Positions 27,350-37,015 are shown, counted from the first letter of the stretch. The stretch: DNA of 64,000 nt from Burkholderiales bacterium (GCA_027487815.1 JAIYCW010000060.1:1-64000); one strand, 5' to 3'. Notes: generated by a model not told the origin, from the sequence alone. Numbers and translations are program-made.

Positions 27350-28914
27350 TTTTGGTGATAGGTACTGCGGTCGAGCTTGAAAGTGCTGACCGTGGCAACC
27401 AGCTCCTGAGCCTTTTGCCGCAGTTGCTCCGCGGCCGCGGCACTTTCCTCCACCAGTGCAGCATTTTGCTGGGTGGTTTGATCCATCATGAGTACCGCTT
27501 CATTGACTTCGCCGAAGCCCGCGCGTTGCTCAACGCCTGCCGTGTTGATGGCGCTCATCAATTGAGCCACCTGCTCAATCGCCACCACCACTTCGTTGAT
27601 GGTTTTGCCAGCATCCTGGGCCTCTTTCGCGCCGCCCTCAATTCGCGTCACGCTTGTGCTGATCAGGCTTCGAATCTTCGCCGCTGAATCGCTGGAACGT
27701 TGCGCAAGACTGCGCACCTCGGCGGCAACCACCGCAAAGCCCCGCCCTTGCTCACCGGCTCGTGCGGCCTCTACCGCAGCATTGAGCGCCAGAATATTGG
27801 TCTGAAATGCGATTGAGTCGATCAGGTTGACGATTTCGGAGATCTGGTTGGCGCTGTCAGCGATTTCCTTCATGCTGTGCACGACCGCGCTTACTGCTGT
27901 GCCACCTTGCGATGCGATCGCAGAAGCCTGGGTTGCCAGATGATCAACCTCGCTGGCGCGTTCGCTGCTTTGCAAGACGATGGCGTTTAACTCTTCCATC
28001 GCTGAGGCGGTTTTTTGCAGCGAAGCGGCCTGCTGTTCGGTGCGATTGGAAAGGTCAGTGTTACCCAAACTAATTTCTGTACTTGCGATAGCGACGCCTT
28101 CGGCGCTGCTGTTGACCGAGCGTACGGTTGCGCGCAGGGCCTCAGTCATTTTTTTGGTGGCTGCAAGGATGCTGTCGTGATCATTGGGCGCAGTCGTGAT
28201 CTCCACTGCCAAATTGCCTGAAGCCACATCCAGTACCGCAGCACGGACGGTATCCGGCTCGCCGCCCAGAGCTTTCACAACCCGCATGATTTGCCAGGCC
28301 AGAACAAACACGCCCAAGCCGGCCAGGATCGTGATCACCATGAGAATTTTGCGTGTGGTGGAGGCTTCCCAAACCACCTCGTTAATCTGATCAGTGATCC
28401 GGCCTGACTGCCGGGCGCGCTCCGCCCGGGTAGCTTCGAGCACAGACTTGCGAAGGGGCACGATTGTATTGTCGAGGTACTTAAAAGCTGAGCTTGCATC
28501 CCGATCTTTCACCATGGGGATTACTGGTGCGGCGCCTTTCCAGAAGGCTGCGATCGCGCCACTCATCCTGTTGTAGGAGTCGCGGGCTGATTGGTCCAAT
28601 ACATTGGCTTCGAACTCCGCCAGGAGTTTTTCAATCTCTGCTTTACGCGCCAGAACTTCGCCTATATTGGCATCCCGCTGGGCATCTTCTGGCGCGAGCA
28701 TCGCGTGGCGCAGGGTCGCTGAGGCGGTCAGAGTCTCGATCTCGATATTGGCGACTCGGGCGAGCTGCGGAATGCGAACGCCGGCAACTTGCTTGGCATC
28801 GCTGATCAACATGCCCATCATGATCCATGTGGTCGCCACCACCCCGGTCAAGAGGATGACCATGATTGTGGCTAGGGTCAGCATGCGAGTTTTGAGGGAA
28901 AAACCGGACAGCAT
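27346..28914 (-). CDS. Methyl-accepting chemotaxis protein
   Basis: A 522-aa transmembrane chemoreceptor. It has TM1 near residues 12-32 ([20 protein letters not shown]), a ~150-residue periplasmic four-helix-bundle-type sensor, TM2 ([18 protein letters not shown]), a HAMP-like region, and the signalling domain with the conserved hairpin [20 protein letters not shown] and [18 protein letters not shown]. No C-terminal CheR-binding pentapeptide is present (ends STYHQN). The frame is open 49 codons further upstream, but [11 protein letters not shown] fits a standard N-terminus. The ligand is unknown; the peptide transporter next door may be incidental. Confidence 0.88.
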   Translation of the reverse strand: MLSGFSLKTRMLTLATIMVILLTGVVATTWIMMGMLISDAKQVAGVRIPQLARVANIEIETLTASATLRHAMLAPEDAQRDANIGEVLARKAEIEKLLAEFEANVLDQSARDSYNRMSGAIAAFWKGAAPVIPMVKDRDASSAFKYLDNTIVPLRKSVLEATRAERARQSGRITDQINEVVWEASTTRKILMVITILAGLGVFVLAWQIMRVVKALGGEPDTVRAAVLDVASGNLAVEITTAPNDHDSILAATKKMTEALRATVRSVNSSAEGVAIASTEISLGNTDLSNRTEQQAASLQKTASAMEELNAIVLQSSERASEVDHLATQASAIASQGGTAVSAVVHSMKEIADSANQISEIVNLIDSIAFQTNILALNAAVEAARAGEQGRGFAVVAAEVRSLAQRSSDSAAKIRSLISTSVTRIEGGAKEAQDAGKTINEVVVAIEQVAQLMSAINTAGVEQRAGFGEVNEAVLMMDQTTQQNAALVEESAAAAEQLRQKAQELVATVSTFKLDRSTYHQN

Positions 28915-29085
28915 TCGAAACACCCGTAAGTACAGATGCTTGGATTCTTCACTGATGCGCCGAAGTTGATTCAGCAATAAGTGGCGCAAAGCTTGCGGAT
29001 CTTTAACCCATAATTTGTAGGGATATTTCCTTAAGGCCTGAGGGGCACAAAAACGGGGCATACAAGGGGCCCTAAGGGGTGGGCT

Positions 29086-30699
29086 TTAGCCCTTAAGCCC
29101 TTTCGGTGCGGCAGCCAACAAGCTCTGCGTGTAAGGATGAACGGGGCGAGCATAAAGCTCGGCGGTAGGCCCGTGCTCCACGATTTCTCCATGCTGCATC
29201 ACGATCACCCGGTCGCAAAGCTGGGCGGCTACGCGCAGATCATGGGTGATGAATAACAGAGCTAGATCCATTTCGCGCTGGATTTCACGAAGTAGATCCA
29301 TCACCTGCGCTTGAACGCTGACATCCAGTGCACTCACCGCTTCATCGGCGATCAGGGCTTGGGGTTTACAAGCCAGGGCCCGGGCAATAGCCAACCGTTG
29401 ACGTTGCCCGCCGGAGAACTGGCTTGGATATCGATCAAAGGATTCTGCCGGCAAAGCAACACGCTCCAACATCTGGCGGGCTAGCCTATAAGCCTCGCTG
29501 GGTTGAGCGCCAAAGTTAATCGCGCCTTCCGCTATTGAGAGGCCAACTTTTTGACGGGGATTGAGCGAGCGATTCGGATCCTGAAATACCACTTGTACCC
29601 GATGCCGCAATCGCCTTAAGCGGCTTTCTGGCAAGCTGGCTATCTCGGCATCGCCCCAATGAATTTCGCCTGCGCTCGGGTCAATCAGGCGCACCATGCA
29701 TCGGGCCAGTGTGGATTTCCCACAGCCGGATTCCCCAACTACACCTACAGTTTCCCCCCGAGCCACCCGGAGGCTGGCGCCTTTGAGAGCGTGTGTCAGA
29801 CGGGCTTGTCCAAGCCAGTTGCGGGTGCTGTAAGTCTTGGCAACCTGCTTGGCTTGCAACTCGCCGGGGGTTTGCGATGACAAACTCCGCGGCGGGGGCG
29901 GCACAATGCTGGGCACCGCTGCCAGAAGCATCCTGGTGTAGTCCGCCTGTGGGTTTTGCAATACCTGATCGCGCGAGCCGTACTCCACTGCGCGCCCCTG
30001 ATGCATCACCAGCACATCATCTGCAATCTCACCCACTACACTCATGTCATGAGTGATAAATAGCACGGCGCTTTGATGTTCGGCCTGAAGCTGTGCAATC
30101 AGCTTGAGCACTTCACGCTGAGTGGTTACATCAAGCGCAGTCGTGGGCTCATCACAGATGAGCAGCGCTGGTTTGAGCAGCATCGCCATCGCAATCACAA
30201 TCCGCTGCCGCTGCCCACCGCTCAGTTGATGGGGAAAGCTTCGCTCAATGCGTTGCGGTTCGGGTAAGCGCACCCGCTCAAGCATGCTGCGCATCGTGGC
30301 GCGGCGCTGTTCCTCGGGCCATTGCGTATGCTGGCGCAGGACTTCATCGAGCTGATCACCACAGCGCATCACCGGATTAAGCGCGGTCATGGGTTCCTGA
30401 AACACCATCCCCATCGCTTGCCCGCGAAGCTGGCGCATCTCATTGTGCGACAAGCTATGCAGATCAAGCACGCGATCGCGAAACTTCAAGCGTGCGGTGC
30501 CACCTACAATCGGCAATTCCCGTGCGAGCAAGCGCATCAGCGACATCGATAACACGGACTTGCCTGAGCCGGATTCGCCAACGATACACAGGGTGCGGCC
30601 AGCCTCGATACTCAGGCTCACGCCATCCACGGCAAGACTACGGTCACCGCCCTTGGGCAGCGCGATCTTCAGATCAGCAATCTCCAGAACGGCTTGCAT
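29086..30699 (-). CDS. Dipeptide/oligopeptide ABC transporter, fused DppD-DppF ATPase
   Basis: A 537-aa protein with two complete ABC domains joined in one chain. Walker A motifs are GESGSGKS (~residue 40) and GESGCGKS (~330); the signature [12 protein letters not shown] and the second [12 protein letters not shown] are both intact, as are [12 protein letters not shown] and [11 protein letters not shown]. Each half ends with the peptide-transporter C-terminal extension ([24 protein letters not shown]). The ATG at 30699 overlaps the permease stop (TGATG). It energises the importer formed with the three upstream genes. Confidence 0.93.
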   Translation of the reverse strand: MQAVLEIADLKIALPKGGDRSLAVDGVSLSIEAGRTLCIVGESGSGKSVLSMSLMRLLARELPIVGGTARLKFRDRVLDLHSLSHNEMRQLRGQAMGMVFQEPMTALNPVMRCGDQLDEVLRQHTQWPEEQRRATMRSMLERVRLPEPQRIERSFPHQLSGGQRQRIVIAMAMLLKPALLICDEPTTALDVTTQREVLKLIAQLQAEHQSAVLFITHDMSVVGEIADDVLVMHQGRAVEYGSRDQVLQNPQADYTRMLLAAVPSIVPPPPRSLSSQTPGELQAKQVAKTYSTRNWLGQARLTHALKGASLRVARGETVGVVGESGCGKSTLARCMVRLIDPSAGEIHWGDAEIASLPESRLRRLRHRVQVVFQDPNRSLNPRQKVGLSIAEGAINFGAQPSEAYRLARQMLERVALPAESFDRYPSQFSGGQRQRLAIARALACKPQALIADEAVSALDVSVQAQVMDLLREIQREMDLALLFITHDLRVAAQLCDRVIVMQHGEIVEHGPTAELYARPVHPYTQSLLAAAPKGLKG

Positions 30700-31586
30700 C
30701 ACTGTCCCCGCTTGGCGAATTTGGGGTCCAGCACATCACGCAATCCGTCGCCCAACAAATTGATTGCAAGCACTGTTGGCACAAGGAAGCAGGCCGGGAA
30801 AAGCACATTGCCGGGGAACTGACTAAATTGCACTCGCCCCTCGGCCATGATGTTGCCCCATGTGGGCACTTCAGCAGGCAGGCCCAAGCCCAGAAAGCTC
30901 AGAATCGCTTCGGTCAGCACGGCGCTCGCCGCAATGAAAGTGCCTTGCACAATCAAGGGCGCCAGTGCGTTGGGCAAGATATGGCGCCAGAGAATCAGAT
31001 AGGTGGGCGTGGCCAGTGCACGCGCGGCTTCAACAAAAGGCTCTTCGCGAAGCGAGAGCACCAGTGAACGAACCAGCCTTGTCACTCGGGGAATCTCGGG
31101 GATTGCAATCGCCACGACAACCGTCCAAAGCTGGGCTCCAAGCGCGGCCACCAGTGCAATGGCAAGCAACACTGCAGGGATGGCCATCAAGCCATCCATG
31201 AAGCGCATCAGGATCGCATCCACCCAGCGAAAATAGCCTGCCATCATGCCCAGCGTTGCGCCCAGGGCCACCGCCAATAGCGCTGTGCTCGCGCCAACGA
31301 TCATCGATACACGCGTGCCGTAAAGCACCCGGCTATAGATATCCCGGCCAAAGCTGTCCGCACCAAACCAGAAGGTGTGTGCCACGCTCGACCCATCCAA
31401 CAAGGCAAATGGGCCGCTAACGCCCGGCAAGGTATTGATATGCCCGGAATCCATCGCCGACGGATCCAGGGTGCCAAGAAGCGGTGCCGCCAAGCCAAGT
31501 AACAACACCAGGAGCAGAGTTGTTGCTCCGATTTTGACGGCTGAATTGGCCCATAAGCGGGCGAGGGTGCTGGAAGAAGCGCTCAT
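30699..31586 (-). CDS. Dipeptide/oligopeptide ABC transporter permease (DppC-like)
   Basis: A 295-aa permease with an N-terminal hydrophobic anchor (LLLVLLLGLAAPLLG) and the BPD_transp_1 EAA loop EAARALATPTYLILWRHILPNAL. DppC-type hallmarks are HTFWFGADSFGRDIYSRVLYG and a C-terminal PACFLVPTVLAINLLGDGLRD. It forms the channel with the DppB-like protein, 1 nt upstream. Confidence 0.92.
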   Translation of the reverse strand: MSASSSTLARLWANSAVKIGATTLLLVLLLGLAAPLLGTLDPSAMDSGHINTLPGVSGPFALLDGSSVAHTFWFGADSFGRDIYSRVLYGTRVSMIVGASTALLAVALGATLGMMAGYFRWVDAILMRFMDGLMAIPAVLLAIALVAALGAQLWTVVVAIAIPEIPRVTRLVRSLVLSLREEPFVEAARALATPTYLILWRHILPNALAPLIVQGTFIAASAVLTEAILSFLGLGLPAEVPTWGNIMAEGRVQFSQFPGNVLFPACFLVPTVLAINLLGDGLRDVLDPKFAKRGQ

Positions 31587-31587
31587 G

Positions 31588-32541
31588 TCAGTAGCGAATC
31601 CTCGGATCGAGAATCAAATAGCTCAGATCGACCAGCAGATTCACCACCACATAGGCCACGCTGAAAAACAGCACGAGCCCCTGTATCACGGGGAAATCCC
31701 GATTGAGCACCGCATCAACGGTCATCGAGCCCAGCCCCGGAATCGCGTACACGGTTTCTGTCACCACGACACCGCCGATCAGCAACGCAATACCAATGCC
31801 AATCACGGTGGCGATAGGCACGGCAGCATTGCGAAGTGCATGACGAAGCAACACTGCGATTTCGGGCAAGCCTTTGGACCGCGCTGTGCGAATGTAGTCC
31901 TCAGTCAGGGCCTCAGACACTGCCGCTCGGGTGACTCGTGAAAGTAGTGCGACGTAAATGAATGAGAGGGTGATCCACGGAAGCGCGAGCTGATAGGCCC
32001 AGGGTCCAATCCCCTGGCTACTCGCTCCAAACAAGCGCTTATAGCCTTGCACAGGAAACCAGTCGAGCCTGATCGCAAACACATAGATCAGCACATAGCC
32101 AATCACGAACACAGGCACTGAAAAGCCCAGTACCGAAAAACCAGAAAGTACTCGATCCAGCCATCCCCCCATCCGCCAGGCACTGATGGTGCCCAGGGGT
32201 ATCGCGATGGCAAGCGCAAGAATCAGGGTGCCGGCTGCGAGCGACACTGTCGGCTCCAGCCGCTGGATAATCAGCTCGGTGACTGGCTTGTTCAAATAAT
32301 AGGAAAATCCTAGATCGCCTTGCAGCACATTGCCGAGCCAAAGAAAGAATTGCTCGGGCACAGAGCGATCCAGCCCAAGCGCTGTGCGCAAGCGCTCAAT
32401 ATCCTCATTGGTCGCGCTATTGCCCGCGATTACGGCCGCTGGGTCGCCGGGTGTCAGGCGCAGAATAAGGAATACAACAACGGCCACCACCAGCAACACT
32501 GGAATGGTGGCCGCCAGGCGTGAGGCGACAAAACGCAGCAA
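31588..32541 (-). CDS. Dipeptide/oligopeptide ABC transporter permease (DppB-like)
   Basis: A 317-aa permease with six predicted membrane helices, the N-terminal LRFVASRLAATIPVLLVVA, LRLTPGDPAA, GDLGFSYYLNKPV and the EAA loop YIRTARSKGLPEIAVLLRHALRN (residues ~200-225). The only start compatible with the frame is TTG at 32541, because the stop of the upstream receptor gene lies in the same frame one codon earlier. Initiation is therefore probably reinitiation after the receptor gene. Confidence 0.9.
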   Translation of the reverse strand: MLRFVASRLAATIPVLLVVAVVVFLILRLTPGDPAAVIAGNSATNEDIERLRTALGLDRSVPEQFFLWLGNVLQGDLGFSYYLNKPVTELIIQRLEPTVSLAAGTLILALAIAIPLGTISAWRMGGWLDRVLSGFSVLGFSVPVFVIGYVLIYVFAIRLDWFPVQGYKRLFGASSQGIGPWAYQLALPWITLSFIYVALLSRVTRAAVSEALTEDYIRTARSKGLPEIAVLLRHALRNAAVPIATVIGIGIALLIGGVVVTETVYAIPGLGSMTVDAVLNRDFPVIQGLVLFFSVAYVVVNLLVDLSYLILDPRIRY

Positions 32542-32544
32542 GGC

Positions 32545-34131
32545 TCAGTCTTTTTTGATATTCCAATAGACCTGAGCACCTGCAGGCACCAAGCCCGAAA
32601 TGTTCTTGCGCAGGGCTGCCGGATTGTTGTACTGCCCGAGGTGCACATGACTCACCGTTTCAATCGCCCGCAATTGCAATTGCTCGGCAATCTTCTTGCG
32701 GTCTGCATCGGTGGGAGCCTGGGCAAACTTCACCTTCAGATCCTCAATCGTGGAGTCATCCTGCCAGCCAAACCAGCCTTTGTCTCCAGCCGCGTTCATC
32801 ATTGCCATAGTGAGCGGGCTCTGGATATCACCAGCTGTCCAGGCCGTCATGAAAGCATTCCAGCCGCCTTTATCCGGCGCATCTTTTTTCGCGCGGCGCG
32901 CTACCAGGGAGGCCCAGTCCATTTGCTGCATGTCCACCTTGAAGCCTGCCGCTTCCAACTGCTGCTTGGCTACCAGGGGTAGTTTTGAAATTGCAGCCAG
33001 ATCAGTGGGGCGCATCAGCAATACGGGCTGGCCGTTGTAGCCTGCTTCCTTGAGCATCTGCGCTGCTTTTTGTGGGTTGGCCGTGCCTGTATACATCCCG
33101 GTGTTGTCGCTGGCGTAAGGCGTGCCGCAAGGGAACATGCTCTTGCAGAATTTGTACATCCCGGGGGCGCCGACCTGAGTCTTCAGAAACGCTTCCTGCC
33201 CAAGCGCCACCATGGCCGCTTGCCGAATTTTGACGTTATCAAAAGGCGGATGCATGTGATTAAAGCGGAAGATGTATTGCAGGCCTGCGGGCTGGGCATC
33301 CACAATCTGCACATCCTTTTGCGCTTTCAGCGAGCTGTACTGCTCGAAGGTCGGTTGCTCAACAATATCGACCTCGCCAGCAACCAGTGCATTGAACTGG
33401 GTTTGCGGATCGCGAATGATCACCCACTCGACCCGGTCAACATTCACTACTTTGCCGCCCGTGGTTCCGTTGGGGGCCTCGGCGCGCGGCTTGTACTTCT
33501 CATTCTTCACATAGGCTAGGCGCTCGCCGGGTTTGAATTCGGCAGGCAGGAAGCGAAATGGCCCTGAGCCGATGTGTTCCTTGATCTGCTCGGTGCCGGG
33601 CGTTGCTGCGATGCGTGCAGGCATGATGAACGGCACGTTGCTGGATGGTTTGCCCAGCGCTTCAAGCATCGGACCAAACGGTGCCTTGAGCTTGATCACA
33701 AAGGTTTTTGCATCTGGTGTTTCATAAGCATCCACCGATTTCGCAAGCACCCCACCAAACGCATCGCGACTGGACCACCGCTTGAGCGAAGCCACAACGT
33801 CTTCGCTGGTCACGGGCTTGCCATCATGAAACTCCAGTCCGTCGCGCAAGGAAAATGTCCAGGTCTTGCCATCCTTGGAGGTGGAAAACTTATCCACCAT
33901 TTGCGGCTTGATTTTGCCTTCGAGGTCGGTACCAAACAGTGTGTCGTAAATCATGTAGCCATGATTGCGCGTCACAAATGCGGTGGTCCATACCGGGTCA
34001 AGGGCTGTGACGTTGGCATGCGGCACAATCCGCAACACTTTGTTTTGTGCTTGCGCCAGGTTTTGGCCCAAAAGCAAGCTGCCAGCCAGCGCAACGCTAG
34101 CGATCCCGTGCATCCATACCCGACGTTTCAT
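32545..34131 (-). CDS. Peptide/oligopeptide ABC transporter substrate-binding protein (family 5)
   Basis: A 528-aa periplasmic receptor. An Arg-rich n-region (MKRRVW), hydrophobic core (ASVALAGSLLLG) and AQAQN cleavage region form a signal peptide. The SBP_bac_5 domain shows TALDPVWTTAFVTRNHGYMIYD, KDGKTWTFSLRDGLEFHDGKPV and a GQPVLLMRPTDL hinge region. GGAGG precedes the ATG at 34131 by 7 nt; the longer upstream frame is discarded. It is the first gene of a complete importer operon (receptor, DppB, DppC, DppDF). Ligands may be peptides, but family 5 also binds opines, sugars and nickel complexes. Confidence 0.9.
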   Translation of the reverse strand: MKRRVWMHGIASVALAGSLLLGQNLAQAQNKVLRIVPHANVTALDPVWTTAFVTRNHGYMIYDTLFGTDLEGKIKPQMVDKFSTSKDGKTWTFSLRDGLEFHDGKPVTSEDVVASLKRWSSRDAFGGVLAKSVDAYETPDAKTFVIKLKAPFGPMLEALGKPSSNVPFIMPARIAATPGTEQIKEHIGSGPFRFLPAEFKPGERLAYVKNEKYKPRAEAPNGTTGGKVVNVDRVEWVIIRDPQTQFNALVAGEVDIVEQPTFEQYSSLKAQKDVQIVDAQPAGLQYIFRFNHMHPPFDNVKIRQAAMVALGQEAFLKTQVGAPGMYKFCKSMFPCGTPYASDNTGMYTGTANPQKAAQMLKEAGYNGQPVLLMRPTDLAAISKLPLVAKQQLEAAGFKVDMQQMDWASLVARRAKKDAPDKGGWNAFMTAWTAGDIQSPLTMAMMNAAGDKGWFGWQDDSTIEDLKVKFAQAPTDADRKKIAEQLQLRAIETVSHVHLGQYNNPAALRKNISGLVPAGAQVYWNIKKD

Positions 34132-34188
34132 ACCCGACCCTCCAAAAAACATACAAACCCAGAAGTGCAAAACATTAACCCAAAACCG

Positions 34189-34899
34189 TTAGCCGCCCCA
34201 AAGCGGTAGCAAAAAAGCCGCAAGCAGCCCGTGGATCGCTAGCGCAAGCCCTGCAAATGCACCAGCCTCAGCACTCACATAGTAGGCGCGAGCGGTACCG
34301 ATGCCGTGTGCGGCAGTGCCAAGTGCCAATCCGCGGACCATCATTGACCGAATACCCATCGCGTCAAAAATAATCCGTCCACTGGCCGCTCCGATAATGC
34401 CGGTGAGGATGCAAAACACAGCCGACAGGGTAGGGATTCCTCCGATGGATTCGCTGATCCCCATGGCAATCGGCGCGGTGACTGATTTGGGCAGCAAGGA
34501 GAGGCGCATGCTCTGGTCAACGTTCAATAGCCAGACCAAACCCAAAGTGCACAAGGTCGAAGCCACGGCTCCTGCTACAAGGCCGCTCGCCAGGGGCTTC
34601 CAGTAGCGCTTGAGCTGCGACATGCGATCGTAAAACGGCACCGCAAGCGCAACCGTCGCGGTTCCCAGCAAGAAGTGGACAAACTGTGCGCCAGCAAAGT
34701 AGTGCGAGTAAGGCACGTTGGAAAGCACCAGGCCAGTAGCAATCAACACCACCGCGATCAGCACCGGGTTGACCAAAGGATGCCCGCCACTTTTGGTGGC
34801 AGCCATCAGGCCAATCTGGTAAGCCAGCAAAGTGGCCGTCAGGCCGAGTAAAGGAGTGGCGGCAAGATAGACCCAAAGTTCCGACAAGCTGCTATTCAT
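34189..34899 (-). CDS. lrgB: LrgB/CidB-like membrane protein
   Basis: A 236-aa multi-pass inner-membrane protein with the LrgB signature segments SHYFAGAQFVHFLLGTATVALAVP, LPKSVTAPIAMGISESIGG and the C-terminal GTAAHGIGTARAY. LrgAB/CidAB proteins act in holin-like control of cell lysis and, in plants and some bacteria, in pyruvate, glycolate or lactate export. The 8-bp overlap with lrgA indicates co-translation. A glycolate or lactate link to the oxidoreductase at the left end of the window is only conjecture. Confidence 0.88.
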   Translation of the reverse strand: MNSSLSELWVYLAATPLLGLTATLLAYQIGLMAATKSGGHPLVNPVLIAVVLIATGLVLSNVPYSHYFAGAQFVHFLLGTATVALAVPFYDRMSQLKRYWKPLASGLVAGAVASTLCTLGLVWLLNVDQSMRLSLLPKSVTAPIAMGISESIGGIPTLSAVFCILTGIIGAASGRIIFDAMGIRSMMVRGLALGTAAHGIGTARAYYVSAEAGAFAGLALAIHGLLAAFLLPLWGG

Positions 34900-35239
34900 G
34901 CGGCTCTCGATCCAGCATGAATTGCGCCACCCAGGCGGTGACCGCCAAGCCGACCCAGGTTGATACCAACAAGATCACAGTGAGTGCCCAGGCAGATTGG
35001 GCGAGCTCGCGCAAATAAAGCACTACGCCAACCCCTGCAGGAATAAACAGTAGGGACAGATGAGTCAGCAGGAGGTCAGCACTAGCGCCAATATGAGTAC
35101 GAATGACCGGGGCAAGGATCAAGCCTGCAAACAGGATAACCATGCCGAGCACCGGGCCGGGAACCGGCAAACCGGTCATGCGCATGCACGCTTCGCCAGC
35201 GAGCTGCGCTATCAAAAACCATGTGAGGCCCTTTAGCAT
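34892..35239 (-). CDS. lrgA: LrgA/CidA-like holin-type membrane protein
   Basis: A 115-aa protein with four hydrophobic segments and the family motif GLPVPGPVLGMVILFAGL, followed by SADLLLTHLSLLFIPAGVGV. It works with the adjacent LrgB-like protein. There is no Shine-Dalgarno sequence; instead, the whole 22-nt gap to the upstream rhodanese stop is a perfect hairpin ending one base before the ATG. Confidence 0.88.
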   Translation of the reverse strand: MLKGLTWFLIAQLAGEACMRMTGLPVPGPVLGMVILFAGLILAPVIRTHIGASADLLLTHLSLLFIPAGVGVVLYLRELAQSAWALTVILLVSTWVGLAVTAWVAQFMLDREPHE

Positions 35240-35261
35240 GGCCGGATGTTATTCGCCGGCC
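35240..35261 (-). promoter_or_regulatory. Hairpin filling the rhodanese-lrgA gap
   Basis: On the minus strand the 22-nt gap reads GGCCGG, a 10-nt loop, CCGGCC: a perfect 6-bp all-G/C stem placed exactly between the rhodanese stop and the lrgA ATG. There is no U-tract, so it does not look like an intrinsic terminator. It could instead limit initiation on lrgA or pause polymerase. Confidence 0.5.
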
Positions 35262-35666
35262 TTATCCGAGCCGCCAGGGCAAACCAGCCAAGCGCCAGCC
35301 ATTGCGCAAGTTGCGGTGCGAATTGGCATCCGGGTCGCCTTCAAAACCTTCCAGTACGTTGTAAGCCTCGAAGCCAGCGCTTTGTGCGGCCTTCGCAGCC
35401 GGGATCGAGCGCACGCCGGAGCGGCACAAAAGCAGTACCTTGCTCCCTGGCTTCACCGCTGCGCCCAGCGCCGAGATGAAGTGGGGATTAAGCTCCATGG
35501 AGGGCCAACTTTTCCATTCAATAGCGAGCGCGTCCGGAATGAACCCGACCCAGGCTCTTTCAGCATCGGTCCGAATATCAACTAGCACCGCCTGGCCATC
35601 GCGCCACCAGTCGTGGGCCATCAACAACGGGATGTCGCCCGCATATCCTTCAGCTGGCTGGATCAT
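35262..35666 (-). CDS. Rhodanese-like sulfurtransferase
   Basis: A 134-aa single rhodanese domain with DIRTDAERAWVGFIPDALAI and the active-site loop LLLCRSGVRSIPAAKAA, whose cysteine would carry the persulfide. It ends with the WRLAGLPWRLG segment seen in many proteobacterial single-domain rhodaneses. It overlaps the CstR-like regulator by 4 bp, which points to a role in sulfane sulfur handling or detoxification. Confidence 0.9.
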   Translation of the reverse strand: MIQPAEGYAGDIPLLMAHDWWRDGQAVLVDIRTDAERAWVGFIPDALAIEWKSWPSMELNPHFISALGAAVKPGSKVLLLCRSGVRSIPAAKAAQSAGFEAYNVLEGFEGDPDANSHRNLRNGWRLAGLPWRLG

Positions 35667-35908
35667 GACAGTTTGGTCAGCATTTCCGTGACCCGTTTGA
35701 TCGGAGGATTGCCCTGCTCAATCATGCAGCCCATCATGGAGAAAAACGCCTTGTCGAGCGCTTTGCGTGAAGCAGCAAGTTGTTGCGCAATCTTTTCGCA
35801 ATCAGCCTCGCGCTCAATCATCGATTGCAGGCCGCGCAGCTGGCCCTCAACCTTGGCAAGGCGGGCGCACATCTTCTTCTTGTCTTCCGGGTTGGTGAGC
35901 TTGGCCAT
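35663..35908 (-). CDS. CsoR/RcnR-family regulator with CstR-type cysteines
   Basis: An 81-aa all-helical repressor (DUF156 fold). Cysteines lie at 14, 37 and 61. Copper-sensing CsoR proteins use Cys-His-Cys; here the histidine position is Cys61 and the third Cys (about position 65) is absent. This two-thiol pattern matches CstR-type persulfide sensors. The neighbouring rhodanese and YeeE/YedE genes agree with sulfur sensing rather than copper, although a copper exporter lies 3 kb away. AGGAGAG precedes the ATG. It is likely autoregulated through the palindrome at 35950-35967. Confidence 0.85.
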   Translation of the reverse strand: MAKLTNPEDKKKMCARLAKVEGQLRGLQSMIEREADCEKIAQQLAASRKALDKAFFSMMGCMIEQGNPPIKRVTEMLTKLS

Positions 35909-35941
35909 CCTGAGTTCTCTCCTGAGTCCGTGTTGGTGAGC

Positions 35942-35975
35942 TTGAATCTTATACCCCAGGGAGTATATAGTTCAA
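35942..35975. promoter_or_regulatory. Face-to-face divergent promoters with a CstR-like operator
   Basis: Rightward: TTGAAT (35942-35947), 18 nt, TATAGT (35966-35971). Leftward: TTGAAC (35975-35970), 16 nt, TATAAG (35953-35948). The two promoters overlap almost completely. Between them lies an imperfect palindrome (35950-35967; arms TATACcCC and GGaGTATA, 7 of 9 pairs), whose A/T-flanked C-tract and G-tract resemble CsoR/CstR operators. One bound repressor would silence both directions. Confidence 0.65.
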
Positions 35976-35997
35976 GCCTGATGTTGAGGGAGTATCA

Positions 35998-36477
35998 ATG
36001 GTCGATCCGATCACGATTTCTATAGGGCGAGCGCTGGCTGGCGGCATGCTGATCGGTCTGGCGAGCTGGTTGCTGCTGGCTTCCCTCGGGCGTATTGCTG
36101 GTATCTCCGGGATCGTTGCTCACGCGTTGGTGCCCGGCCATTCCAGGCATCAAGCGGCTGGCACTGCGTCTTCAGCAGCGTGGCGCTGGTGGTTTCTTGC
36201 GGCCTTATCGATTGGTGGGGCTTTGTTTGGCTGGGCCCTTAACGCACTGCATCCCTTGCATACGGTGCAGTGGCCCTCGCTCTGGGTGATGCTTTTGAGC
36301 GGCCTACTGGTGGGCCTCGGGACGGTGGTTGGATCAGGCTGCACCAGTGGCCATGGGGTATGTGGTCTAGGGCGGCTGTCCTTTCGATCATTGGTAGCAG
36401 TAATGGTGTTCATGGCGATCGGAATGCTTACCGCGAGCCTGATTCGCCCATGGATTTTGGAGGCTCTCAAGCCATGA
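35998..36477 (+). CDS. YeeE/YedE family transporter, first half
   Basis: A 159-aa membrane protein with four hydrophobic segments and the family motif GSGCTSGHGVCG (~residues 113-124), which contains conserved cysteines thought to relay thiosulfate or sulfane sulfur. In larger YeeE proteins both halves are fused; here they are two genes overlapping by 4 bp. GAGGGAG precedes the ATG. It probably imports thiosulfate or another reduced sulfur species. Confidence 0.88.
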   Translation: MVDPITISIGRALAGGMLIGLASWLLLASLGRIAGISGIVAHALVPGHSRHQAAGTASSAAWRWWFLAALSIGGALFGWALNALHPLHTVQWPSLWVMLLSGLLVGLGTVVGSGCTSGHGVCGLGRLSFRSLVAVMVFMAIGMLTASLIRPWILEALKP

Positions 36478-36938
36478 AAGCGTCAACCAAACAAGCTGTT
36501 TTTGCAACGCTGGCGGGCCTGCTTTTTGCACTGGGCCTCGTGGTCTCAGGCATGACCGATGCCGGCAAGGTACTTGGATTTCTAAACATTGCCGGATTGA
36601 CCAATGGGGTGAGTTGGGTCGCTGAGCCCGGCCTGTGGGATCCGTCGCTTGCGCTTGTGATGGGCGGGGCATTGTCGGTAACGGTCATAGCCTTTGCTGT
36701 GACTCCGAAGGCCGGCAAGCCCTGGGCTGACACAGCGTTTCATCTGCCAGAGCGCCGCACTATTGATCGGCCATTGATGGTTGGTGCGCTCATGTTTGGA
36801 GGCGGTTGGGGTTTGGTCGGATTATGTCCAGGCCCGGCACTAGCCAACGTTTTGCTCGGCGGGGTTCCGGTAGCCTTGTTTGTAGGGGCGATGCTTGCAG
36901 GGATGGTGATCGCCAGAAAATGGCAGGCACTTGCCTAA
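36474..36938 (+). CDS. YeeE/YedE family transporter, second half (DUF6691)
   Basis: A 154-aa membrane protein with FALGLVVSGMTDAGKVLGFLNI and FGGGWGLVGLCPGPALANVL, the latter carrying the second conserved cysteine motif. It is the partner half of the preceding gene (ATGA overlap) and should complete one sulfur-transport unit under the CstR-like regulator. Confidence 0.88.
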   Translation: MKASTKQAVFATLAGLLFALGLVVSGMTDAGKVLGFLNIAGLTNGVSWVAEPGLWDPSLALVMGGALSVTVIAFAVTPKAGKPWADTAFHLPERRTIDRPLMVGALMFGGGWGLVGLCPGPALANVLLGGVPVALFVGAMLAGMVIARKWQALA

Positions 36939-37015
36939 CCCAGCTGGGCGAGGCATAATCGAGGGCTTGGCCAAATTTTTAAGCCAAGTAGCACATCACC
37001 CATCTGCTTTTCTGC

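Noticed and set aside
35663-35908. Calling the CsoR-family regulator copper-responsive because copA-copZ lies nearby
   Set aside because: The metal-ligand histidine is replaced by Cys61 and the third Cys is missing; its direct neighbours handle sulfur, not copper.
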